Of a stretch of DNA of 64,000 nucleotides, positions 55,413 through 64,000 are shown in pieces (the first letter of the stretch is position 1; every line of letters starts with the position of its first letter). The DNA is from Sesamum alatum. Taxonomy: Eukaryota; Streptophyta; Magnoliopsida; Lamiales; Pedaliaceae. The stretch is from NCBI GenBank assembly GCA_034509735.1, contig JACGWO010000007.1, forward strand, positions 26,378,046-26,442,045. The letters are read 5' to 3'. A program made the position numbers and the translations under genes. The notes under the pieces are model-generated. The model saw nothing but the letters and a program-made list of their open reading frames with translations, did not search any database and was not told where the DNA came from.

Positions 55413-57594
55413 ATGTCTAGTGATCAAACTATAGAAGGAGGTGCACGGAGACACGCCGCAAGTGATGGAGCCATGGCGCCGCGCCAGAGGGGGAGCTCCG
55501 GCGGCGCCATGGCGGAGGCGGGTCGAGGCACGCTGCCTCAACTGGAATCTGGTTGAGGTAGCGCGCTTTGGCCAGAATCTGGTCTAGGCACTATGCCTCG
55601 GCCGAATTTCGGCCAAGGGCCACTTCACACCCTTGTCGTGTCTCCTGCTCTTGCCGATGATGTGGATTTCGATCACGAGGTTATCAAAGTGATTAGGAAC
55701 TTACCCGTGTGTCCTTCTGATTCGCTAAATATTTCTATAGGATCGAGTTCAAATGAGATTATCCATCTTCTTGCCCCTCTCACGGAGAACTTAGATGAGT
55801 CCGGTGTTGATGTAACTAAGTCGTCGTCAACCCCTCAATCCAAATATCGTTGCCACATCATGGATGTTGAAGATTTCCATAGTTGTATGAGTTTTGAGGA
55901 GTTTCACGTGCTTGACAGCAAAGTTAATCCCTCTTCTGAGTTCACCCTCCTTCTCCCTAGTGTAGGTGATAGGATCAAGCACCCTCCTTCGGGATTCTTC
56001 ACAGCGTACTTGTCCTTCTTGGCTTCAGGCTTCACGCTTCCTCCTAATCCTCTTCTGTTAGAGATAATTACTCGCACTACTCTGAGCATCAGCCAATTTA
56101 CCCCAAACTCCTTCACATGCTTTGAGGGGTTCCTTCAACGCTTTAGGGATTTCAACTTGACCCCCTCCTTTGAGGCTTTCTACACTCTGTTCACGCTTAG
56201 GAAGGTCCCCAATGACTCCTACTTCTATTTCTACCCCCGTGGTGGCTGTAAATTTTTTGAGGGGGGGTGCTTCCTCGAAAGGTCCCTGGAAGGAAAAATT
56301 TCTTTATGTAAAAGACCTAGACTAGGGGTTGGCGACTCCTTGGGGGGATTCGCGTCTCGTGCCTGATCCTGTCTATGACCTCCACATGTCATTTATTGGG
56401 GCTGGGTTGTTTGACCAACTTCTTGGTGTCAAGTCTTTAATTTCTACTGGTATTGCATTACTTGATTTGTCTTTTATTATTTTTTCCTCTCCTTATAAAC
56501 TTTTCTCCTTATCATCTCATTCATTCTTTATTGTCCCTTGCAGGAAAGAAAGTTACCCTCCATGATGTTCAACGCTTCAAGACAGATCGCGAAAGGAAAA
56601 ATGCTCACGAAAGGGAGAATGCTCAGAGGTCTCGCAACCCTCCTCCGCCCCCCTCGAGGAGGGCGGAAAGTGATCGCCAGCATTCCCCTCCTACTCGAGC
56701 TAGGGATGTTCCTGGTGGCTTGCAAAGGTCATTCCTCCCCCTCCCCCCCCTCCTCTTGGAGGTAGTGACTCTAAGCGCCCCTGAGATGGTGGAGTTAACC
56801 CTCCTCGTGATAGGGTCGGGAAAGGACTCTTCACTTACGAGACTAACCGGCAAGAAGGGATTTCATCTTTCTGGGATGCTTCTAATTTCGACATTGCTTA
56901 CGAGAAGTCGAGGGATCTCGTAAGCCTCTATGATGTATCCTCCCTCGGTGCTCTTTCTAGTGGTACCCTCACCAGGTTACTTCAGGCCGAGGCAGCTAGG
57001 GTACGTGTTCCTCTTTATATTTGCATTTTAAATAACTTCTTTAGTTCTTGAAGCCTTTGTTGAGGAATTTCCATTCTTTCAGGTGATCAATCTTTCTGAA
57101 GTAGCTGAGATGCGCTTAGGAAACTATGAAAAGGAGATACAACACTTAAAAGATGCCCTTGAAGATGCGAAGAAAGATCTAAGTCGCTGCAAGGAGGATC
57201 TCAAAACTGTTTTGGCTAAACAGGTCAAATAGAAGGATAGCTTCAACCGAGAGGTTGCTTCGGGGCAGACGTTCTTGAAGTCTGAGGCCAACAAGATTTA
57301 CTTAGATTGCGTGTGGAATAACTTCAAGGAGAAGTAAGTGAGTTCTAACGAGTTCGACCAAGTTGTCCTTGGCAAGGCGAGGGAGATTTACGACCAGGTG
57401 ATTAGATAGTGTCGCGCCACTCTTGTGAATTGTGGTCCCTATGGCGATGAAGACTTCATGTTTCTTGATCCAAAGGTTCCAGATGACGATGGTGATGAAG
57501 ATGGGGAGGTCGAGGTGGCTGACGACATTCTTATTAATGGGGCTCAGATCGACCGTTCTGAGGTTCCTACTTCATTTTATGTGTTTAGACGTTA
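55413..57594 (+). pseudogene. Antisense extra gene of the gypsy element ('putative gypsy-type transposon' domain protein)
   Basis: The gene runs opposite to gag-pol. From ATG at 55413 (MSSDQTIEGGARRHAASDG) it is open except for a TGA at 55554-55556, and in the same frame continues to about 56300. The central domain (FLASGFTLPPNPLLLEI, ISQFTPNSFTCFEGFLQRF, SFEAFYTLFTLRK, DSYFYFYPR) matches the plant family annotated as putative gypsy-type transposon protein. A frameshift near 56320 leads into WGDSRLVPDPVYDLHM. An intron (about 56430-56543, acceptor TTGCAG) and then a proline/arginine-rich linker follow. The tail is a coiled coil (VAEMRLGNYEKEIQHLKDAL) and an acidic end (DDDGDEDGEVEVADD). Function is unknown. 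Confidence 0.78.
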
Positions 57595-57789
57595 GGATCA
57601 TTTTACTTTGCAATTTGAACTTTTAGATTTTTTTTTTTTTTGTTTTTTTCCACTATGTTATCAAACTTTGACATTCAATTGCTTCTTATGTTAAGTTGCT
57701 TATGATTCCATTGTTTTTGAGTTACTCATTACTTCACCCATGCGATTACTTCCTGCTTGAGCATTTCTCATGCCCCATGCGTAATTTCA

Positions 57790-57985
57790 GGGCATCTATT
57801 TCATGTGCCTCAAGGAAGCAATAGCTTCGAGGCATCTATTTTGTGTGCCTCAAGGAAGCAATAGCTTCGGGGCATTTTTTTATGTGCCTCAAGGAAGCAA
57901 TAGTTTCGCGGCATTTTTTATGTGACTCAAGGAAGCAATAGCTTCGGAGCATTTTTTATGCGCCCCAAGGAAGCCTTAACTTCGG
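57790..57985. repeat. Tandem repeat, about 39 bp in five copies
   Basis: GTGCCTCAAGGAAGCAATAG recurs with starts of CAAGGAAGC at 57811, 57851, 57890, 57928 and 57966, so the period is 38-40 bp. Copies diverge slightly from left to right. It sits in the noncoding gap between the antisense gene and pol. Such gaps in Tat-lineage elements are known to grow tandem repeats that can seed satellites. Confidence 0.88.
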
Positions 57986-58117
57986 AGCTCGTGAGGGGCC
58001 GTCCCCCTCTCTTGTTAAATAAAGTATCAATAATGAATCCACAACTAGTAAATAAAAAGATGGTCATTTCATTACCATAATTCAAGGTTACAAAACGTTG
58101 AAATGAAATACAAAGCA

Positions 58118-59144
58118 TCAAGTAAAATATGTCTTGAGGTTAGCAATATTCCATTCACGTGGCACTTCCTTCCCATCCATTCTCTGCAAGCGATAAGTTC
58201 ATTTTCCCACTCTCTCGATTACTTAGTACAATCCTACCCCTTTGGCATCCAGCTTCCCAATGTTTCCTGTCGCGTCAGCTCTCCTCAATACCAAGTCGCC
58301 AACCTGGAATCACGGCGCCGCACTTTGTCATTGTAGGTTTTTGCCATTAACGCATTGTAGGCTTCCATCCTAGTATTTGCGTCACTCCTAAGCTCCTCCA
58401 GAAAATCCAGGTCAACCCGCCTTTCATTACCATTGCCTGTCGGCTCATATTGTCGCACCCTGAGTGTTTCCTTCCCTATCTCTACTGGGACAACGACTTC
58501 TATCCCATAGACTAGATTGAACGGGGACTCTCTTGTGCCTCGTCGCAATGTTGTTCGATATGCCCATAGGACTCCCTGGAGTTCTTTCACCCAATTTTCT
58601 TTGGCTTCCTCTAGCCTCGTCTTCAAATTTTGGAGGATTATTTTGTTGGTTACCTCAGCTTGCCCGTTAGACTGGGGTGTTGCGACAGAGGCATAATATT
58701 GCTTAATTTTCAGCTACTGAAACCACTGCCAAAATTTGGCTCCCTGAAACTGCGTGCCATTATCCATCACAAAGGCTCTTGGGATGCCGAAACAACATAT
58801 GATACTCTTCCAGACGAATCTTATGAACTCATTTTTCGAGATTTTACTCAATGCCTCTGCCTCCACCCACTTTGAGAAGTAGTCCATGGCAACAATAAAG
58901 TAGTCCACTGTTGGTTGCATATCTGTCGTCGGACGTGAGTAACGTTGGCATGGTCCTGGCACTTTCGGCATTTCTTCACCAAGTTCAGAGCATCCTTTCG
59001 CATTATAGGCCATAAGTATCCTTGTCGTAGGGCTTTGCATGCCAACGCCCTACCCCCGAAATGATTACCGCAACTCCCTTCATGGATCTCTCGTAGAACA
59101 TACTCTGCTTTGTCCTCGTCGACGCATTTAAGATACAGCTGCAA
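58118..59144 (-). pseudogene. Gypsy integrase
   Basis: On the minus strand: the H2C2 finger region (EIHEGSCGNHFGGRALACKA, KKCRKCQDHA), then the catalytic core in another frame (DYFIVAMDYFSKWVEAEAL, FGIPRAFVMDNGTQF), then WVKELQGVLWAYRTT and SPFNLVYGIEVVVPVEIG, and the end VPREWNIANLKTYF with TGA at 58118-58120. Catalytic D residues in MDYFSKW and MDNGTQF are visible. The E-containing segment is disrupted. Two or more frameshifts separate the parts. Confidence 0.88.
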
Positions 59145-59150
59145 AAAACC

Positions 59151-59758
59151 TCACTTGTACAAATCATCTCCAATTAGCGTGAACCTAGCTGACCTTACTC
59201 GAATTGCCCTTGCTTCCTTGGGGTCATGAGGCAAAGTCCCATATTTTGGGTATACCTCCAAATATTCTTTCCAGCTTGGTGAAGCACTCTTCATCGTCAT
59301 GACTTCTCCTCCTACTGTATCCACATCGGGTCGCTCTTGAGTCAGTAGGGTTATTCTCCTGCTCTTCAAAGGAGCCAATGAGCTGGCCAACGTAGCGAGT
59401 TGATCTGTTTCTTCATTATTTGACCGCGAGACTTGCTCTAGGGTGAACTCGTCGAACTTCCTTCTTAACGCTTGGATGTTTGCTAAGTATTTGGTCATCT
59501 GCTCCCTCTTAGCTTTGTAATCTCCATTTACTTGCTTGACCACGAGTTGGGAATCACTATACGCCCTCACACACTTCGCTCCAGTAGTGAAAGCCAGCTT
59601 TCCCCCGCGATTAATGTCTCATACTCTGACTCGTTGTTGGAGGCCACGAAGCTAAGTCTAATGGCATAATGCAATGTGTCTCCCTGTGGGCTTTCGATTA
59701 CAATACCTGCCCCGCTACCTTGGGATGTGGACGACCCATCCATGATCACTTTCCACAA
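59151..59758 (-). pseudogene. Gypsy RNase H
   Basis: On the minus strand: WKVIMDGSSTSQGSGAGIVI, SFVASNNESEYETLIAG, then after a frameshift YSDSQLVVKQVNGDYKAK and a KYLANIQALRRKFDEF-like helix. The catalytic D (MDGSS), E (SEYE) and D (YSDSQ) are all visible but not in a single frame. Confidence 0.88.
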
Positions 59759-60412
59759 TTTATTTCTTTGAACCTTGTCATCCTCTGTCGGCTCAGAGAT
59801 AAAAATCCGCTAAGGCTTGAGCCTTGATTGCTGGCCTTGGTTGGTATTCGGTCCCATGCTCACTCAGCTCCACTGACCACTTACCATCCTCCCTGATATG
59901 TTTGGATCTGCCAGTACCTTCAAAGGTTGATTTGTTAACACGACGACGGGATGCGACTGGAAATAAGGTCTCATTTTCTAGTTATTGTTACCAAGGCTAG
60001 TGCCACCTTCTCGATTTGTGTATATCTCTCTTCTGGCCCTTGAAGAGCTTTGCTTGCATAGTATATGGGTTGGTGTTCGCGTCCTCCTATCTCACGAGAA
60101 CCGCGCTTACTGCCCCTTCCGACACCGCTAAGTACACAAACAAGGTTTACCCGTGCTCAGGCTTTGTTAAAAGAGGTGGTGAAGCAAGGTACTTCTTCAA
60201 GTCCTCAAAAGTGGCTTGACATTGCTTTGTCCAAGAAAAACCTTCTATCTTCTTTAAGACCTTGAAAAAAGGGAGACCTCTGTCTGAGGACTTCGAGATG
60301 AAGCGATTGAGGGCCGCATCCGCCCTGTTAATTTTTGGACTTTCTTAATTGTTTTGGGAGGTTGCATCTTCATAATGGCTTCAATTTTTTCTGGATTAGC
60401 CTCTATCCGCTT

Positions 60413-60988
60413 CTAAGAGACCATGAACCCCAAGAATTTCCCTTCTTGAACTCCAAATGTGCATTTCGTGGGGTTTAGCTTCATCCCAAATTTCCTTAAA
60501 GTGTCGAAGCATTCTACGAGGTCCTTTACATGGTCTTCCTTTATGTGGCTCTTGACCAGCATATCATCTATATATACTTCTATGTTTCTTCTGATCTGCT
60601 CTTGGAACATGCCATTCATCAACCTTTGATATGCGGCTCTTGCATTTTTTAGCCCAAAAGGCATGCCCTTGTAGCAGTATGTCACTTGCTCAGTGACAAA
60701 GCTAGTTTTCTCTTGATCCTCATGTGCTAACCGAATTTGGTTATATCTGTGGAAGGCATCCAGAAAGCTCATTAACTCGCATCCTGAGGTTGAGTCAATG
60801 AGTATGTCAATCCTTAGTAGAGGATATGAGTCTTTGGGGCAAGCTCGATTGAGATCGGTGAAATCAATACACATCCTCCACTTCCTGTTGCTTTTCGGGA
60901 CTAAGACCACATTTGCCAACCACTCTGAATAGTGTACAGGTCGAATGTAATCAACTCGAAGTAATTTCTCTACTTCCTCTCTTATCAC
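60413..60988 (-). pseudogene. Gypsy reverse transcriptase
   Basis: The minus-strand frame runs from REEVEKLLRVDYIRPVHYSE through KWRMCIDFTDLNRACPKDSY, MSFLDAFHRYNQI, GLKNARAAYQRLMN, the active site EVYIDDMLVKSH, to LNPTKCTFGVQEGKFLGFMV. Order, spacing and the YIDD box are intact. The frame ends at a stop after FLGFMVS where an ERGIEANPEKI-like continuation (read as KRIEANPEKIEAI) goes on out of reach. The protease-RT linker upstream is also shifted. Confidence 0.92.
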
Positions 60989-61279
60989 CTTGTTTCTTTC
61001 TGCCCGAATGCCCTCCTCTTCTACCTTACCGATTTTGCTTCGGGGTTAACATTAAGCCTATGAACCATCACCTCAGGGCTTATTCTATGCATATCCAACA
61101 TCTCCCACGCAAATACGTCGGAATGGTCTTGCAAGAAGTCTATTATGGTGCGTTCAAGCTGTGAACCCAACAGAGTTCCAATCTTTACGGTTTTTAGCGG
61201 GTCTTCAAGGAGCTCAACCCTTTTACCTCCTCAAAGGCCTCCATGCGCTCTTCTTCAACTCTCTTTTTTTCGCTTCTTT

Positions 61280-61861
61280 CTAGGGCACCTCCTCCACTCC
61301 TTGGGAGCCCTCCCTTTGCAGATCGTCAGGCTTCAACTCGAAGGACCTTTTCGCGACCACTGGATTACCGCCGTTTTCTACCCTCCCATCAGAAACAATC
61401 AATGGTTTCCTCAACGTGCTAGCGTAGCATTCTCTAGCCTGTCTCCAGTCGCCGACCTCTTCCCCCATCCCTTCAGGTGTCGGGAACTTTACTTTCATGT
61501 GGTAGGTAGATGCCACGGCATGAAAGAGATTTAGACTAGGCCTCCTGAGGATTGCATTGTAAGCTGAAGGTGCGTCTACTACCAGAAACTTCACAATTTT
61601 TGTCACTCGCCTTGGGTACGTCCCTATCGACATGGGCAATGTAACCTCCCCCAGTGGTTCAACTACGTCCCCGCTAAAACTGGTCAACGGCGTGTTGACT
61701 GGTGTACACCGCACATTATCTATCCCCATTTGAGAAAAAGCTTTGTAGAAAAAGATGTCCGTCGAGCTCCCGCTGTCAACCAAGATCTTCTTGACCCAAA
61801 AGTTTGATATTAAGGCAGTTATTACTATTGCGTGGTTGAAGAATGGAAGGTTTCCCTCCAA
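61280..61861 (-). pseudogene. Gypsy protease
   Basis: On the minus strand: NHAIVITALISNFWVKKILV, followed by the aspartic protease active site DSGSSTDIFF, then PLTSFSGDVVEPLGEVTLPM and SAYNAILRRPSLNLFHAVAS. The DSGSS variant is normal for plant gypsy elements. Frame is open for 193 residues. Confidence 0.9.
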
Positions 61862-61864
61862 GTC

Positions 61865-63039
61865 CTAGTTATTAAAGACTATCTCACTAGTGGGATCTAC
61901 TGGCGACGCTGTCGCGACCTCACTGTAAGTAACATGGTTGGCAGCGTGCCCAGCTGCTCTTACTGCAGCCTTTCTAGCTCGCCCCAAGTCTCCCCCCGCT
62001 GGAGCTCCCGAGGTAACCCCAATCACCCCAGCGGTTGGGAGGTTATCCTTGCTAACTTGCTCCGCTTCCAACTTTACTCCCATTTCGAGATGGGGTGCCA
62101 TGTGCCTGCTTCCAGAGGCGGCTTCCTGGGGCTGTCATTTCCTTTGCCCCACAAATTCCTTTAAGTAACCTATCCGGATCAAACTTCTCGATCTCATTCT
62201 TCAAGTGATGACATTCCTCAGTGCTATGGCCTCGATCCCTGTGGAAATGACAATACTTGTCAAACTTCATTCTTTGCGGGTTGTCCTTCATTGGGAAAGG
62301 CCATCTCACCAACCCTTGTTGCTTAGCTACAACGAAAATTTGAGTTCGCGCGGCGTTCAGAAGGGTGTACCGAGCCAAACCCCCGGGGGCACATATCTGT
62401 GTTCACGCTTACTCCTCTCTGTCCTAAGGGAACCCCTTTTTTCTCCTCAGTAGCCCTCCATTTCAATGGATTTGTTGATCGCGAACCTGTTGACCACTTA
62501 ATTCTTATATACTTCTCAGCTCTTAACAACAACTCTTCTTGAGATGAGAGAGGTTTCCCAGCAATCGACCTCTTCTCAGATTCTACTACATGATGCTTGC
62601 CAAAAGTTTTGGGTTTTTGTGGGGAACTTCCAAAACAGGTTCTGAGAAGCGCTGCACGTACTCCCTCAGGCTGTCGTTCTCTTGTTGACCTCCTCCTCAT
62701 AGTTCAAACCTTCATGGGCGTCCCCGGGCCTCTACTCGAAACCCTCAGGGGCCAAGGGAACATCTTGACCTCTGCGAGGATAACAAAGAGGTCGTGGGGG
62801 TAACGCGTGCCCTGCTATATACTGGCCACAGCCCTCTCTGCTGCTTGAGCATATGCATCCTCCACTAATTGGCGAAGTGCCTCTGGAGTTATCTGAATGA
62901 CTGGGGGCGGAGGCGGAACCTCAACGTCTTCCTGCCTCTTGTTCTGAAGATCGCGAGTGGGCAGATTCTTCGGGATGTGATCTTGCACATGATTCCCCCC
63001 CCCCCCCTCTTTCGAGTTCTTCATGTCCCGCATTCCCAT
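61865..63039 (-). pseudogene. Gypsy gag, broken
   Basis: The minus strand reads from MGMRDMKNSKEGG (63039) through ITPEALRQLVEDAYAQAAER, a gag N-terminal helix, to a stop at about 62815. Later blocks are AGKPLSSQEELLLRAEKYI (62560-62500), then KYCHFHRDRGHSTEECHHLK (about 62250), the CxxHxxxGHxTEEC knuckle of this lineage. The core gag domain between (62800-62600) looks shortened. Several frameshifts. Confidence 0.85.
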
Positions 63040-63082
63040 TCCTGACTCTTGAACGGGTGTTCATCATCAATGCTTAAATCAT

Positions 63083-63105
63083 GTTCCCACAGACGGCGCC
63101 AAAGC
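63083..63105 (-). other. Primer-binding site of the gypsy element
   Basis: Directly inside the 5' LTR the minus strand reads GCTTTGGCGCCGTCTGTGGG. TGGCGCCGTCTGTGGG-type sites are usual in plant Tat-lineage gypsy elements. Confidence 0.75.
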
Positions 63106-63460
63106 TGATGAGGTAAAATTCAGGAAGTATAAGATCGAAGCACACTAACACATCTCGAGTCAAGAACTCCAAAATTCCTCTCTTTATTATTCTTCAAAAA
63201 GTAGCCTAGTGTCCATTACAATGAATAGGATGTCCTATTTATAGTGAATCAATCATGAAAGTGGGGAGGCATAAGATAGATTTACCCCTCAACCGCCTCT
63301 TATCTGATGGATACAATTTAATGACTAGGTGCAACTTGGTAATTTACATAGCCCCACTAATTTACAAGTATAATAAACTAATCGATGGCAATCCGGTAAT
63401 TACACATATGATCAGGGGTATTTTGGTAATTTAATATATGGATTTATCTTGTTACCATCA
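63106..63460 (-). repeat. 5' LTR of the gypsy element
   Basis: On the minus strand it starts TGATGGTAACAAG at 63460 and ends TTTACCTCATCA at 63106, with TG...CA ends. It aligns along its length with 54722-55071, with scattered substitutions and a short insertion. Confidence 0.92.
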
Positions 63461-63637
63461 AGTGTATATTGTGATTATATGAAGTCCAGTTCTACAACAT
63501 CATCAAGTCGGTTGCATGTTAATGCTGGTAATGAGGATAACGAACAAAATGAGTCAATACAAAATATGAGTGGGATAAGAAGACATCGGCGCCAACCACA
63601 CCAGCTCACTTGTGGGACGGGCGATCATTTTTATTAA
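63461..63637 (+). pseudogene. Last part of the second PMD gene, right of the gypsy insertion
   Basis: The frame entering from the right LTR reads SVYCDYMKSSSTTSSSRLHV, a serine-rich and charged linker, and ends with RRHRRQPHQLTCGTGDHFY and TAA at 63635-63637. A basic RR.RR tail ending in a CGTG.H motif is usual at the C-terminus of transposon-borne PMD-type proteins. With 53484-54721 it makes one gene cut by the retrotransposon. Confidence 0.65.
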
Positions 63638-64000
63638 TTATAATTATTGTAATTTTTTTATATGTGAATTTTAATTATTAAGAATTATAATTAATTAAAT
63701 TTGTATTTATTAATTAAGTAATTAATAATTAATTATAACAACAAAATAAAAAAAAATAAACGGAAATCGGGGGGTCGGTCTGAAAATCGCTAACGTGGTC
63801 CACAATTTGGAGTTGCGGACTGGGTCCACGACTCCCAATAATGGGGAGCTGCGAACCACTTCAAAGCTTTTTAATAAGTAAAAAAAAAAAATGAGAAGTC
63901 ACGGACTTGCCCCAAAAAATTTATATATTTCAAAATGTTATTATTTTTGTTATCTTTTTTTAATTATTATAATAAATAAGCCCTTGGGAGTCAGCGACTT
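63638..64000. other. 3' flank of the second PMD gene, possible transposon end
   Basis: AT-rich sequence encloses GC-richer phrases with inverted similarity (GGTCCACAATTTGGAGTTGC, GACTGGGTCCACGACTCCC, GGGGAGCTGCGAACC at 63805-63860). This could be the subterminal region of the MULE that carries this PMD gene. The window ends before a terminus is seen. Confidence 0.35.

Larger units (their letters stand above)
54722..63460 (-). mobile_element. Tat-lineage Ty3/gypsy retrotransposon with antisense extra gene (8739 bp)
   Basis: Two LTRs of about 350 bp bound minus-strand gag, protease, RT, RNase H and integrase (63039 to 58118), followed by a plus-strand gene (55413-57594) between pol and the 3' LTR. 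A primer-binding site (GGCGCCGTCTGTGGG) and a polypurine tract (GTTGGGGGGCTGC on the minus strand) are in place. An extra open frame behind pol, sometimes antisense, is known for Tat-lineage elements. Near-identical flanks AGTGC/AGTGT and the interrupted PMD reading show where it landed. Every gene carries shifts or stops, so it is defective. Confidence 0.92.

Noticed and set aside
1..64000. tRNA or rRNA genes and CRISPR arrays
   Set aside because: No cloverleaf gene with proper boxes, no rRNA sequence and no regularly spaced repeat array was seen; the palindromes at 47918-51024 have no unique spacers of constant length.

Overview
The window is nuclear DNA of a flowering plant, most likely a eudicot. 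It is AT-rich and intron-bearing, with plant-type TATA boxes and plant-specific transposon families (Tat-lineage gypsy, Ty1/copia, hAT, MULE, PIF/Harbinger, Helitron, many MITEs). Only one convincing host gene is present: a two-exon gene for a 72-residue membrane protein of unknown function (39165-45441), whose single intron of about 6 kb is loaded with small transposons. Everything else that codes is transposon-derived, and most of it is broken.

Left part (1-20660): AT-rich sequence with MITEs and small duplications, a 5' fragment of a copia element (7956-8613), and a non-autonomous hAT (8622-9350, 8-bp target duplication ATCTACAT). A complete 4.66-kb hAT (10701-15359, 8-bp duplication GTTGCAAA) has a degenerate transposase and carries a captured piece of an INDETERMINATE-DOMAIN zinc-finger gene. 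This hAT sits inside an older degenerate element, possibly an LTR element. A decayed gypsy gag follows.

Middle (20660-38760): a large nest. I read it as a Mutator-like element (about 20670-33335) bounded by inverted repeats of about 190 bp. A GRF-type zinc-finger gene (+) and an N-terminal mudrA-like gene (-) point towards each other. The first is split by a long insertion containing a PIF/Harbinger transposase with Myb/SANT-like partners. The second is split by an internally deleted copia element (28935-32275). To the right are remnants of gypsy RT, RNase H and integrase, broken by two MITEs.

Right part (38760-64000): the host gene; a 3265-bp MULE (47840-51104) with a perfect 9-bp target duplication, carrying an orphan MuDR-N-terminal-like gene and a plant mobile domain (PMD) gene tail to tail; a Helitron (51276-51997) with a CACTA-type MITE inside; and a second PMD pseudogene split by an 8.7-kb Tat-lineage gypsy element (54722-63460) that has an antisense extra gene behind pol.

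The most unusual structure is in the 47840-51104 MULE. Both subterminal regions are strings of short, near-perfect palindromes of the same sequence classes, and the outermost hairpin differs between the two ends by paired, stem-preserving substitutions. The two MULEs also share a plan: two convergent genes, one being an N-terminal mudrA-like protein with no transposase core.
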